A DNA stretch of 43,158 nt from CAYPZU01 sp964415395 (GCA_964415395.1 CAYPZU010000011.1:1-43158), one strand, 5' to 3'. Numbered from the stretch's first letter, positions 23,897-31,581 are shown. Notes: generated by a model from the letters alone, not told the origin. Numbers and translations are program-made.

Positions 23897-24077
23897 TCTC
23901 CCGCGATGTTTTTCATTTTGAAAAACCGCGGGGGATCGCCGGCCCGGTAGGACAAAATCGCGAAAGCGATTTTGCCGAGAGGGCGTCCCGCGCGTGGCGT
24001 AGCTCACGCGCGCAGGATGGGGGTGGGGGAAGGGGGTTGCCCTTCCCCCCTATCGGGAAGCTAAGCTTCCCCCTGTT

Positions 24078-24135
24078 TGTTTTCGCCGGTGAGCGAATGC
24101 ACAGGTTTGCCAAAGGGCCAAGGAACAGTCTCGAA
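24078..24135 (-). repeat. degenerate inverted copy 3 of the tRNA-Leu(CAA) 3' end
   Basis: TGTTTTCGCCGGTGA (24078-24092) differs by one base from copy 2 and shares the next bases GCGA with it. After about 35 bp of unrelated sequence, GTCTCGAA (24128-24135) resembles the T-loop piece. It follows the hairpin GGGAAGC/GCTTCCC, as in copies 1 and 2. Confidence 0.65.
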
Positions 24136-24148
24136 GAGCGGACCAATT

Positions 24149-24847
24149 CTAGAGGGGATCAGGTAGAAGAGCGATGGCGCGGATAGGACTTTCTACTGCA
24201 TCTTCAATCTTAAGTGGAAGAGCCAGAAAGTAGGCTCCTACTGGGGGAACCTGATCGAGATTCGTGAGATTTTCGACTATATATTTCCCTGCTCCCAAGA
24301 GCTGGAAATGTAGGGGCAGAGCCATATTTCCTCCATCGGGAGAAAATGTGTCGATTCCAACCCCAACTAATTTTCTTTCCAGAATCATAGGTATAACCCC
24401 TTCAGAAAAACCGGGGCAGCGGACGCTCCCAGAAGAATCGATGCTTCGGTAGCGAACGGGATCATTCCATTTTTTGCTCCAGCCTGTATTTGCAAGAAGC
24501 ACCGCGCCTTCCTGCATTCTTCCGTATTTTTTTTCATAGAGTTCAAGGTCTTCGGATGAAATGTAATAGTCTTCCCTGGCTTTTGCGGTCACATCAATAC
24601 AGTGGATTGGAACGCAAAGCTCCTTGTCGAGCGACAGTTCATGAATGGATCTTCCGCCTGGAACAAAATGCGAGGGAGAATCGATATGAGTGCCAGCATT
24701 TGAGATGCAGGTATACGACATCACCCTTGCTATGTTCTCTTCATAATCTTTAGTTATTTTTTTTTGGAATCCACACTCTCCATTCCAGGTAGGTATTTGA
24801 TGGTTCAGGAGGTGTGTCAGGTCGACGATCTTAAAATTCTTAATCAT
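24149..24847 (-). CDS. cyclase-family (kynurenine formamidase-like) hydrolase
   Basis: The 232-residue protein belongs to the PF04199 cyclase family, metal-dependent hydrolases that include KynB and isatin hydrolase. It has the N-terminal DLTHLLNHQIPTW and the metal-site segment NAGTHIDSPSHF, with His54, Asp56 and His60 at the KynB positions. The expected first ligand, His50, is Asn here. A further family segment is VGVGIDTFSPDGG. The natural substrate is unknown. Codon use is more AT-rich than in neighbouring genes, and the gene borders the tRNA-Leu repeat array, which suggests horizontal gain. Start ATG 24847; Shine-Dalgarno weak (AGG). Confidence 0.85.
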   Translation of the reverse strand: MIKNFKIVDLTHLLNHQIPTWNGECGFQKKITKDYEENIARVMSYTCISNAGTHIDSPSHFVPGGRSIHELSLDKELCVPIHCIDVTAKAREDYYISSEDLELYEKKYGRMQEGAVLLANTGWSKKWNDPVRYRSIDSSGSVRCPGFSEGVIPMILERKLVGVGIDTFSPDGGNMALPLHFQLLGAGKYIVENLTNLDQVPPVGAYFLALPLKIEDAVESPIRAIALLPDPL

Positions 24848-24890
24848 TTTTTCAACCTAGCAAAGTCCTCCGCTTTCTGCTACTCAATTC

Positions 24891-24919
24891 TTGGATTTTG
24901 AGAGGCAACGCGATATCCT
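24891..24919 (+). promoter_or_regulatory. promoter of the APH-type gene, likely leaderless
   Basis: TTGGAT (24891-24896), a 17-bp spacer and TATCCT (24914-24919). The ATG at 24926 is 7 nt past the -10 box, where transcription should begin, so the message would have no 5' leader. Confidence 0.55.
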
Positions 24920-24925
24920 GAATCC

Positions 24926-25927
24926 ATGCCGGAAATCAGTCAGATCTTGATCCAGTGTTTAAAAGCATACTATCTCATAGAAGCTGCCGCGCTTTATCTG
25001 CTTCCTCTCGGAGCGGATGTGAACGCATCCGTATACAAAGTTCAAGGCGCAGACCAGAAAGCCTATTTCGTTAAAGTCAGAAGAGGCCATCCGGATGATG
25101 CGAGCTTTGCGATCCTCGATCTTTTGCAGACGGCAGGCGTCAGAGAAATCATCTACCCGATCAGAACGATCCACGGGGATTTAACGCAGGAATTAGATGA
25201 TTTTACCCTGATTGTTTACCCCTTTGTTGAAGGGCAGGATGGGTTTGTCCGGCCGCTGACTCAGCAGCAGTGGATCCGATTCGGCAAAATATTGCGGCAA
25301 ATCCATGAGATCAAAGTGCCCCAGCCGATTCAATCCCGGATCCGGCGGGAGAATTTTTCTCCGCAATGGAGAGATGCCGTCCGGTCTGTTATTAGGCGGA
25401 TTGAAACGCTGGATGCGCAGGATGAGTTGGGGCGTCGATTCATCGATTTCCTGAAAGTGCGCAAGGGGGCGATTGAGCAGTTAGTCAATCATGCGGAACG
25501 GCTCAGTCATAAGCTTCGGGAGGAGTCCCATGAATTGGTTTTGTGCCATTCGGATCTGCATGGGGGAAACGTTCTATTGAGCGAGGATGGCTCTTTTCAC
25601 ATCGTCGATTGGGACGATCCGATCATGGCGCCGAAAGAAAGAGACCTGATGTTTGTGGGCGGGGGCGTTGGGAATGTTTGGAATCTTCCGCATGAGGTAG
25701 AGCTGTTTTATCAGGGGTATGGAAGCGTCGAAGTAAACAGGGCGATTCTCGCCTATTACCGGGTGGAGCGGATCGTGGAGGATTCGGCAGTCTATTGCCA
25801 GGAATTGCTCATGAACGGAGAAAGCCATTTCGATCGAGAGCAGATGTACAGGCATTTTGCAGAGATGTTCGAGCCGCGGGGCGTGGTCGATTTAGCTTTT
25901 GAAACGGTGGAGAGGCTGGGACTGTAG
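24926..25927 (+). CDS. aminoglycoside-phosphotransferase-family kinase (APH(9)-like)
   Basis: The 333-residue protein has the APH/choline kinase fold. KAYFVKVRRGH carries the ATP-binding Lys, the Brenner motif is LCHSDLHGGNVLLS (catalytic Asp, Asn) and the metal site is HIVDWDDP. The following APKERDLMFVGGG is typical of spectinomycin phosphotransferase-like proteins. It should transfer phosphate from ATP to a small hydroxylated molecule in the cytoplasm. Resistance to an aminocyclitol antibiotic is possible but cannot be claimed, because many such genes act on other substrates. The gene has its own promoter and no Shine-Dalgarno, and ends 3 bp before a convergent VOC gene. Confidence 0.88.
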   Translation: MPEISQILIQCLKAYYLIEAAALYLLPLGADVNASVYKVQGADQKAYFVKVRRGHPDDASFAILDLLQTAGVREIIYPIRTIHGDLTQELDDFTLIVYPFVEGQDGFVRPLTQQQWIRFGKILRQIHEIKVPQPIQSRIRRENFSPQWRDAVRSVIRRIETLDAQDELGRRFIDFLKVRKGAIEQLVNHAERLSHKLREESHELVLCHSDLHGGNVLLSEDGSFHIVDWDDPIMAPKERDLMFVGGGVGNVWNLPHEVELFYQGYGSVEVNRAILAYYRVERIVEDSAVYCQELLMNGESHFDREQMYRHFAEMFEPRGVVDLAFETVERLGL

Positions 25928-25930
25928 GTC

Positions 25931-26347
25931 TTATTTCTTTCCCAATTTTTCCTGCTCGAGAAGGGAGAGCTCTTCGTCGGATAGTTTTGTTTCGACGAGT
26001 TCGATCGGAACTCCCTGTTCTTCGATCATGGCGACGCGGTAGCCTGGAAGGGGACTGTACGGGCCGAAGAGGATTTTAGCTCCTTTGATTTCGGCGTCGA
26101 GGTCGTCGACCTGGAAGGCGATGTGGGGGACTTTCGCAACCAGATCGGGAAGTCCGTGTCCTTCAGGGAACCGGTGCCACTGAATATGCCATTTGTTCCC
26201 TTCGAAGGGAGTGGAGTAGAATTTGAAGCCGCCTACTTCGACATAGCTTTCGTCGGCCCGTTGTTCCGTCGTGGGGATTCCGTAGTGATGATAGACCGCT
26301 CGCGATTCAAGAATCGGTTTTGATGCCGCGTCGGATTTACCCGACAT
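25931..26347 (-). CDS. VOC-family (glyoxalase/dioxygenase fold) protein
   Basis: The product from the chosen start has 138 residues. VOC beta-alpha-beta units are visible: YHHYGIPTTEQR, then HIQWHRFPEGHGLP, VPHIAFQVDDLDAEIKG, and YRVAMIEEQGVPIELVE, ending in a charged helix. VOC proteins bind a metal in a paired beta-barrel and include glyoxalases, dioxygenases and antibiotic-binding proteins; which applies here is unclear. The start at 26347 (MSGKSDAA) was picked because it follows AAGAGA. An ATG at 26446 would add 33 basic residues without domain similarity and cannot be excluded. Confidence 0.8.
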   Translation of the reverse strand: MSGKSDAASKPILESRAVYHHYGIPTTEQRADESYVEVGGFKFYSTPFEGNKWHIQWHRFPEGHGLPDLVAKVPHIAFQVDDLDAEIKGAKILFGPYSPLPGYRVAMIEEQGVPIELVETKLSDEELSLLEQEKLGKK

Positions 26348-26478
26348 TTTTTCTCTTCGTTTGGGTTCGAAGCTCCAGCCAAAAAATCCCAGGAGCCTCT
26401 TTGCCCAAATTCCGATTCTTGAATCGCTGGCTGTATTTTTTCTCATGCATCAGTTTTAAGACATTCTCCTTTTTCCTC

Positions 26479-26835
26479 CTAGAACACTTTTCCGCCGATT
26501 TTAGCTTCCGCGGCAGGCGAAATAAACGTTGCCTCTCCGCTGTCGGCCTTGGGGAACTGGACGCCAAGGATCAGGACTTCGGAAAGGGTGTTCCCGATCT
26601 GCCGGGGAGAAAAGTTCAGCACGCCAAGGACCAGTCTGTTTCTGAGTTCTTCCGGAGGGTGGCAGGTGAATCGTCCGACGCTGGTTTTGATCCCGAACTT
26701 CCCAAAATCAATTTTCAGTTTATAGGCTTTTTTCGGAGCGGAAGGTTCTTCTTCGACATGGAGAACGCGTCCGAGGCGGATGTCGAGTTTGTCGAATGTT
26801 TCTTCTTTTGAAACGAGGGGCTTTTCTTCTGACAT
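26479..26835 (-). CDS. CsaA-like tRNA-binding domain protein
   Basis: The 118-residue protein is a stand-alone EMAP/CsaA OB-fold. FDKLDIRLGRVLHVEEEP, YKLKIDFGKFGIKTSVG, LRNRLVLGVLNFSPRQIG, then SEVLILGVQ follow the CsaA pattern. Such dimers bind tRNA or unfolded proteins and have been called export chaperones. The start ATG 26835 has GGAG about 12 nt upstream. Its first 121 bp overlap the GNAT gene in another frame on the same strand. It is the last gene of the marR-GNAT-csaA set. The symbol csaA is plausible but not assigned, because YgjH-like relatives look alike. Confidence 0.88.
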   Translation of the reverse strand: MSEEKPLVSKEETFDKLDIRLGRVLHVEEEPSAPKKAYKLKIDFGKFGIKTSVGRFTCHPPEELRNRLVLGVLNFSPRQIGNTLSEVLILGVQFPKADSGEATFISPAAEAKIGGKVF

Positions 26836-27335
26836 GAGGCTAAACTCCGGTAGAGGATGAGGCCATCTTGATAGCTTCCGTCGGGATTCCGGATGGCTTG
26901 CGGAATCGTGCCGATGGTTTGAAATCCGAACTTTTGGTAGAGCTTGACGGCCGGGAGATTTTGGCTGAGAACCATGTTGTACTGCATGGCGCTGAAACCT
27001 GATTGTTCAGCAAGTTGGAGAGACGCCTGAACAAGGAGAGAGCCGATTCCCTGGCCCCGATGGGTGCTTTTGACCATGTAGGAGGCATTCGCGATATGGC
27101 TCGATCTGCCGGAATAATTTGCGCGGAGGCAGAACGCGCCGACGGGTTCTCCGGAATCAGATCGGCAGACGTACACTTGCGACGAGGGATTAAGGAATTG
27201 ACAATAGAATTCGTCGCGGCTGCTCGATTCGTAGGGGAATTGGGAGCCGGAATCTACGATTTCCCGAAACATTTCGTAAAGCGCGTTTTCGTCGTCAGGG
27301 CGGAAAGGAGTTAAGGAGATCTCAGGGGGTTTCAT
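26715..27335 (-). CDS. GNAT-family N-acetyltransferase with extended C-terminus
   Basis: The GNAT fold spans about residues 5-165: LTPFRPDDENALYEMF at the start, the acetyl-CoA loop THRGQGIGSLLV, and NLPAVKLYQKFGFQTIGTIP at the end. The enzyme moves acetyl from acetyl-CoA to an amine; the substrate is unknown. The domain ends at GLILYRSL, but the frame continues for about 40 Lys/Ser-rich residues through the start of the csaA-like gene. This long overlap may be real or a small sequence error near 26840-26850. AAGGA lies 7 nt before the ATG, and the start overlaps the marR stop by 14 bp. Confidence 0.85.
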   Translation of the reverse strand: MKPPEISLTPFRPDDENALYEMFREIVDSGSQFPYESSSRDEFYCQFLNPSSQVYVCRSDSGEPVGAFCLRANYSGRSSHIANASYMVKSTHRGQGIGSLLVQASLQLAEQSGFSAMQYNMVLSQNLPAVKLYQKFGFQTIGTIPQAIRNPDGSYQDGLILYRSLASCQKKSPSFQKKKHSTNSTSASDAFSMSKKNLPLRKKPIN

Positions 27336-27783
27336 TGGCTTTCCTTTTAAGGCGCGATTCTTTCAGCCCTCTGGCGTAGAGGGCGATTCCCTGATGGACA
27401 AGGGCTGCCTCTTCCGGAGACAGGGCGAGAAGGGCATCCCGGGTCTGGGCGAAGGCGATGGGTTCGAAGGCCTTCAGCGTTGCCAGCCCGAGTTCTGTAA
27501 GCTCAATCATCCTCTTTCTTTTGTCTTTCGCATCGGAGGTGCAGCGTATGTATCCTTTTTCCACGGCTCGCGCGATCAGGCGGCTTGCGGTCGATTTGTC
27601 GAGGAGGAATAGCTGAGCGATCTCGCCCACGGTAGACTGCCTCCGGGAGTTGAGTTCGATCAGGAGGTGCCGCTCGGCGAGAGTGACGCCGATTTCGAAG
27701 TAGGCGTCGTTGAGGAGGCCTAGTTCCCGGACGACCGTTCGGGCGCTTTGCCGCAGTTCATTGATCTGTTCGCTTGAAAGCAT
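27322..27783 (-). CDS. MarR-family transcriptional regulator
   Basis: The 153-residue winged-helix protein has dimer helices at both ends and a DNA-binding core: RHLLIELNSRRQSTVGEIA, then LDKSTASRLIARAVEKGYI, the wing SDAKDKRKRMIELTELG. MarR dimers usually repress their own operon and release DNA on binding a small ligand. A good operator, an inverted repeat overlapping the -10 box, lies just upstream (27797-27811). The gene leads the marR-GNAT-csaA operon. The ATG at 27783 is preferred to the in-frame TTG at 27810, which lies inside that operator. Confidence 0.9.
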   Translation of the reverse strand: MLSSEQINELRQSARTVVRELGLLNDAYFEIGVTLAERHLLIELNSRRQSTVGEIAQLFLLDKSTASRLIARAVEKGYIRCTSDAKDKRKRMIELTELGLATLKAFEPIAFAQTRDALLALSPEEAALVHQGIALYARGLKESRLKRKANETP

Positions 27784-27796
27784 GGATGCCCAGATT

Positions 27797-27811
27797 GTTG
27801 TATTATGCAAC
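27797..27811. promoter_or_regulatory. probable MarR operator
   Basis: GTTGTAT-T-ATGCAAC is an inverted repeat with 6 of 7 pairs matching. On the minus strand it contains CATAAT as a likely -10, so a bound MarR dimer would block transcription of its own gene. Confidence 0.6.
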
Positions 27812-27917
27812 TAATTTACCGGCAAAGACATTTTTCCGCAACCGGATTGAGTGAAGAATTTCCTTCCCTCAGGGTTCTCCCTTCCCTGTTTCCCAAAGCT
27901 CTTGTATAGTGTTGGGG

Positions 27918-29279
27918 ATGAAATTGTCCCTTTTTTCACTGGTTTTATTGATCGTGGCTGGCATCGAGAGCATCCGGACTCTGCCTTCTACGGCTGTTTT
28001 CGGCTCTTCGCTCATTTTTTATTACCTGCTCTCGGCAGTGATTTTTTTAATCCCGGTCGCTTTCATATCGGCCGAGTTCGCCTCGCGCTATCCGGAAGAG
28101 GGGGGCGTTTTCCATTGGATCCGGAGAGCTTTTGGAGACCGGACGGGCGTTTTTGCCGTGTGGCTCCAGTGGATCAATACGATGGTCTGGTACCCGACGA
28201 TGCTGGTGTTTTTGGCGGGGACTGCGGCCTATTTGATCGATCCGGCGCTCGCGCAGGATAAGGTCTACCTTTTGGGCGCATCCCTTTGCATTTTCTGGAG
28301 CATGACGTTTTTGAATCTCCGGGGGATCCAGGTCTCTGCGCGGATGAACTCGTTTTGCGGCTCCGCAGGGACGCTGGTTCCGATGTGCTTTTTGATCGGC
28401 CTCGGCGCCTGGTGGGTTTTCTCGGGCAAGCCTCTGGCCGGTTCGTTCGCGTGGAGCGAAATCGTCCCTTCGTCGAACTGGCTCGACGGCAGCTCGGCCC
28501 TTGTCACGATCATGGCCTCGTTTTTGGGGATGGAGCTGGCCGGAGTCTATGTAGGCGATATCCAAAACCCGCAGAAGAACTTTCCGAAGGCGATCGGATC
28601 TTCCGTTGCGATCCTGATGGGGACGATGGTGCTTGGAGCGTTGGCGATCGCGCTGGTGATCCCGAGAGAAGGGATCAATTTCGCCGACGGCGTGATGCAG
28701 ACGTTCACGGCTTTCTTCGAGGCGTTCCAGGTTCCGTTCCTCGTCCCTGTGCTTGCGGTATTGATCATCGTCGGAGGCGCTGGCGGCTCGGTCAATTGGC
28801 TTCTCTCTCCGGCAAAAGGGCTTGAACAGGCTGCCGAACAGGGCTTTCTGCCCAGCTATTTCCTGAAGAAGAACCGGTTCGGGGTCGCGTCGAGAATTCT
28901 GATTCTCCAGGCGATGGTCGTTTCGACGTTCTGCTTTGCGATCCAGTTCATCCCGAACGTCAATTCCTACTACTGGTTCCTCATGGCTCTCAGCACCGGG
29001 CTTTACATGGTGATGTACATTTTGCTCTTTTTAGCTGCATTGAAGCTGAAGAGGGCGAAAGAGGGCTACCAGATACCGCGCGGAATCAGAACGGCTTCGT
29101 GCCTTGCGGGGCTTGTCGCCTGCGCGCTGACGATCCTCGTCGGTTTCCTTCCGCCGCCAGGCGCTGAATTGGGAAGCCAGTGGAAATATGGACTGATGAT
29201 CGGGTCGGGCTTCTGTCTGATGGCGGCGCCCGTCCTGTGGCTCTGGTCCTACCGTAAAAAAGCTCTCGCGAAAGCATGA
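27918..29279 (+). CDS. APC-superfamily amino acid antiporter (GadC-like)
   Basis: The 453-residue protein has twelve predicted transmembrane helices. LLIVAGIESIRTLP in helix 1 carries the broken-helix substrate site, and FASRYPEEGGVFHWIRRAFG matches the glutamate:GABA antiporter group. LAGVYVGDIQNPQKNFPKAI is the conserved loop after helix 6. Such proteins exchange amino acids with decarboxylation products or host pools; no decarboxylase is nearby. A -10 TATAGT (27905-27910) ends 7 nt before the ATG, suggesting a leaderless message; GGGG directly abuts the start codon. The stop overlaps the next ATG (ATGA). Confidence 0.88.
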   Translation: MKLSLFSLVLLIVAGIESIRTLPSTAVFGSSLIFYYLLSAVIFLIPVAFISAEFASRYPEEGGVFHWIRRAFGDRTGVFAVWLQWINTMVWYPTMLVFLAGTAAYLIDPALAQDKVYLLGASLCIFWSMTFLNLRGIQVSARMNSFCGSAGTLVPMCFLIGLGAWWVFSGKPLAGSFAWSEIVPSSNWLDGSSALVTIMASFLGMELAGVYVGDIQNPQKNFPKAIGSSVAILMGTMVLGALAIALVIPREGINFADGVMQTFTAFFEAFQVPFLVPVLAVLIIVGGAGGSVNWLLSPAKGLEQAAEQGFLPSYFLKKNRFGVASRILILQAMVVSTFCFAIQFIPNVNSYYWFLMALSTGLYMVMYILLFLAALKLKRAKEGYQIPRGIRTASCLAGLVACALTILVGFLPPPGAELGSQWKYGLMIGSGFCLMAAPVLWLWSYRKKALAKA

Positions 29280-29959
29280 AAATCCAAGAAATCCATTCCA
29301 TGAGCGAAGTGCTCAGGTTTCTCGAAGAGGGGACGGCTCTTTTCTTCGATCTCGATTATACGATCCTGCGCCCTGTTTTCGAATTCGGAAGCGATGGATG
29401 GGAGAGCTATCTTGCGGCGGAATTGAAGAAGTCGGGCGTGCCGGAAAGGGTCGCGGTGCAGCGCGCGTGCGAGCTTTGGAAAGCGGTTCAGGCGGTGAGC
29501 GAGATCGATTGGGTGGAAAAAGAAACCGCAGCCGTGATTCGCAAAGCCAGAGAGAGAAAGGTTCCTATTTTTGCAATCACCGCCCGATCCTTCGATATGA
29601 AGCCTGTGACGGAGGCGCAGCTTGCATCTCTCGGCATGCGGTTCGACGCCGAACATCCGTACCGAAGAGAGGGTGTTTTCGCCGATGGCGTTTTCTACTG
29701 CGGGGATTTGGCTAAAGGGGGCGTGCTGAAGGAATTCACCGCTCTCCACCCTTGCTCGAAGATCGTCCTCGTCGACGACACGGCTGCCCATCTCCACATC
29801 GCAGCCGATACGCTCGAAATTCCCTTTGTGGGGCTTCGCTATGGCAAACTCGATGCGCACCGCAAACAATACGCCCCCGATATCGGCACCGAAATTTTCG
29901 GGAAAATTCTCCGCCATCCCCTCGCTCTTCAGTTCCTGAAGAACGGCCTCTCATCATAA
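29276..29959 (+). CDS. HAD-like phosphatase of the DUF2608 type
   Basis: The 227-residue protein carries all four HAD motifs: FFDLDYTIL (nucleophile Asp25, acid Asp27), FAITARS (motif II), a lysine in the region KGGVLKEFT (motif III), and KIVLVDDTAAHL (motif IV). DUF2608 members are frequent in Legionella and Chlamydiae, and their substrates are unknown. No signal peptide is seen, so it should be cytoplasmic. The start codon overlaps the transporter stop by 4 bp, so the two genes are translated together. Confidence 0.85.
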   Translation: MKIQEIHSMSEVLRFLEEGTALFFDLDYTILRPVFEFGSDGWESYLAAELKKSGVPERVAVQRACELWKAVQAVSEIDWVEKETAAVIRKARERKVPIFAITARSFDMKPVTEAQLASLGMRFDAEHPYRREGVFADGVFYCGDLAKGGVLKEFTALHPCSKIVLVDDTAAHLHIAADTLEIPFVGLRYGKLDAHRKQYAPDIGTEIFGKILRHPLALQFLKNGLSS

Positions 29960-30009
29960 AAATCCTGTTTCTGATATATTAAGCTATTGTAAATTTTTTT
30001 GAGGTAGAT

Positions 30010-30954
30010 ATGCTTGCTTTGGGGACATGGGCGCTCGGAGGATTTTTCAACGGAGGAATCGATGAAAAAGAGGCGGTCGAAACGATTCATGCCGCGCTCG
30101 ATCAGGGCGTAAAGATCGTCGACACGGCGCCTCTGTATGGGTTTGGACGAACTGAGCAGCTCGTCGGAAAGGCTCTTAAGGGGCGTCATGCTTTCACAGC
30201 GACGAAATTCGGTTTAAGCTGGAAAGGGAAGGAACTGTTCCGCGATGCGAGAAAAGAAACCATTCGCCGCGAAATCGAGGGGTCTTTGCGCCGGCTTCAG
30301 GCCGATGCGGTCGATCTCTACCAGCTCCATTGGCCCGATCCGCTCACACCGATCGAAGACACGGCGGAAGCGCTGCGGGAACTGTTGAAAGAAGGAAAGA
30401 TCGGCTCGTTTGGAATGAGCAACTGCACGCTCGAAGAGTTGAAAGAGTTTCAGAAGCATATTCCTGTTTCGTTTGTGCAGCCGGCTTACAATCTCTTCGA
30501 ACGGGAGATTGAAAAGGATCTTCTCCCTTACTGCAAACAGCAGGGGATCCAGGTGCTTGGCTTCAGCGCTCTTTGCCGCGGGCTTCTCGGCGGAAAGCTG
30601 AAAAAAGGAGGCGCGTTCCGTTCCGACGACTTGCGCGCTTTCGATCCGAAATTTCAAGAGCCGCATTACAGCCAATACCTTCTCTCCGTTGAAAAGCTGA
30701 AGCATTGGGCTGAAAAGCGGGCCTCCCGCCCGTTGCCCGAAGTAGCCATCCGCTGGATTTTGGATCGCGGAGTCGTTCCCATCTGGGGGCCTGAGAACCG
30801 GAGCCAGCTCTTGGATCCGAAGGCGTTCGAGGGATGGAGTATTAAGCCGCAGGAGGCGCGCGAGATCGACAGGCTGATCGAATCAACCGTTCTCGATCCT
30901 GTGGGATTGGAGTTTTTAGCCCCTCCCTTGAGAGAATTAGAATCGCGGCTTTAA
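30010..30954 (+). CDS. aldo/keto reductase
   Basis: The 314-residue NADPH-dependent TIM-barrel oxidoreductase shows the catalytic residues in order: Asp and Tyr in DTAPLYGFGRTEQLVGK, Lys in FTATKFG, and His in YQLHWPDP. The C-terminal cofactor segment (PIWGPENRSQLL) is also typical. It should reduce aldehydes, ketones or sugars; the substrate cannot be specified. A clear GAGG site precedes the ATG. The 3' end overlaps the convergent glycosyltransferase-like gene by 18 bp. Confidence 0.92.
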   Translation: MLALGTWALGGFFNGGIDEKEAVETIHAALDQGVKIVDTAPLYGFGRTEQLVGKALKGRHAFTATKFGLSWKGKELFRDARKETIRREIEGSLRRLQADAVDLYQLHWPDPLTPIEDTAEALRELLKEGKIGSFGMSNCTLEELKEFQKHIPVSFVQPAYNLFEREIEKDLLPYCKQQGIQVLGFSALCRGLLGGKLKKGGAFRSDDLRAFDPKFQEPHYSQYLLSVEKLKHWAEKRASRPLPEVAIRWILDRGVVPIWGPENRSQLLDPKAFEGWSIKPQEAREIDRLIESTVLDPVGLEFLAPPLRELESRL

Positions 30955-31581
30955 CTGGTCGAGCTGTTCAATGGAGAGATGGTCGAAAATCCCGAAGGCC
31001 AGTTCCTGGTTGATTATTTTGCGGTAGAGTCGGGACGCCTGGTGCTGAACGATGTATTTGAGAGGAAGCTCTTCATCGAAGAGGGCGGCGAATGCGGAGG
31101 GGAGCGGTTTGAACCGCGCGCTGGAAGCTCCAATCAACGAGTTTAAAACGGCCTGATCCGATACTTCCAATTCCGGCTCCGCCAGCATTTTCTGCTGGCA
31201 TGCTTCCGCCCACGCTTCTATAAGGGAGAGGCTTTCAGGAGTGTAGTCGATGAAGATCGTTGCGGTTAAAAGGTGGCTCGGGTGGTCTTTCGGAAAGTGG
31301 GTGAATGTTCGGATCGAGAGGTCGCAATCAAAGGGCTGAAGGGGTAATTTTTCGACGACTTCTCCGTCCGCGTCGATCCACAGAAGGGGCTGTTTTAGCT
31401 CTTTGAGTTTTTTCAGAATAAAAATCGGCTTGTAGCAGATGTGCTCGTGCCATTTTCCAAACGGTTCGATTCCTTCGATCTGGAAGGGGAGTCCAAACTG
31501 TTCGCAGGAGCGGCGCAGGCGCGCGGCGTCTTTCTCGTAGAGAGTATTCTTGGTGAAATAGCTGACGATCAAAGGGTTCAT
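30937..31581 (-). CDS. putative GT-A glycosyltransferase in the efp-epmA operon
   Basis: The 214-residue protein resembles nucleotide-diphospho-sugar transferases of the PF03407 kind: N-terminal VSYFTKNTLYEKDAARL, KPIFILKKL, the D-x-D site LLWIDADGEV, later TATIFIDYTP and SDQAVLNSLI. GT-A enzymes use the D-x-D motif to hold metal and the sugar nucleotide. The acceptor is unknown. The ATG follows the epmA stop with no gap (TAAATG), so it is translated with the EF-P modification genes. It has no similarity that I can see to the EF-P rhamnosyltransferase EarP. Confidence 0.7.
   Translation of the reverse strand: MNPLIVSYFTKNTLYEKDAARLRRSCEQFGLPFQIEGIEPFGKWHEHICYKPIFILKKLKELKQPLLWIDADGEVVEKLPLQPFDCDLSIRTFTHFPKDHPSHLLTATIFIDYTPESLSLIEAWAEACQQKMLAEPELEVSDQAVLNSLIGASSARFKPLPSAFAALFDEELPLKYIVQHQASRLYRKIINQELAFGIFDHLSIEQLDQLKPRF

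Larger units (their letters stand above)
23656..24077. repeat. hairpin-packed region behind tRNA-Leu(CAA)
   Basis: No gene is supported here. Strong hairpins follow one another: GTGTTTTCG/CGAAAACAC (23665-23722) enclosing CCTCGCCGA/TCGGCGGGG; TCCCAAAATG/CATTTTGGGA (23751-23773); GGGGAAGC/GCTTCCCC plus T6 (23823-23847); GCGACCCAA/TTGGGTCGC (23862-23883); GTTTTTC/GAAAAAC inside CCGCG/CGCGG (23901-23931); CAAAATCGC-GAAA-GCGATTTTG (23953-23974); CGCGCGTG/CACGCGCG (23989-24012); GGGGGAAGGG/CCCTTCCCCC (24025-24049); GGGAAGC/GCTTCCC (24055-24071). The density is far above chance, and the assembly gap lies inside. Confidence 0.8.

Noticed and set aside
23569..24091. Hairpin repeats as a CRISPR array
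   Set aside because: Spacing and repeat sequences are irregular, repeats occur in both orientations, and no cas gene is present.
23497..24186. Reading frame through tRNA-Leu(CAA), the hairpin array and the gap
   Set aside because: It starts inside a tRNA, crosses the Ns and consists of translated repeats; no protein is supported.
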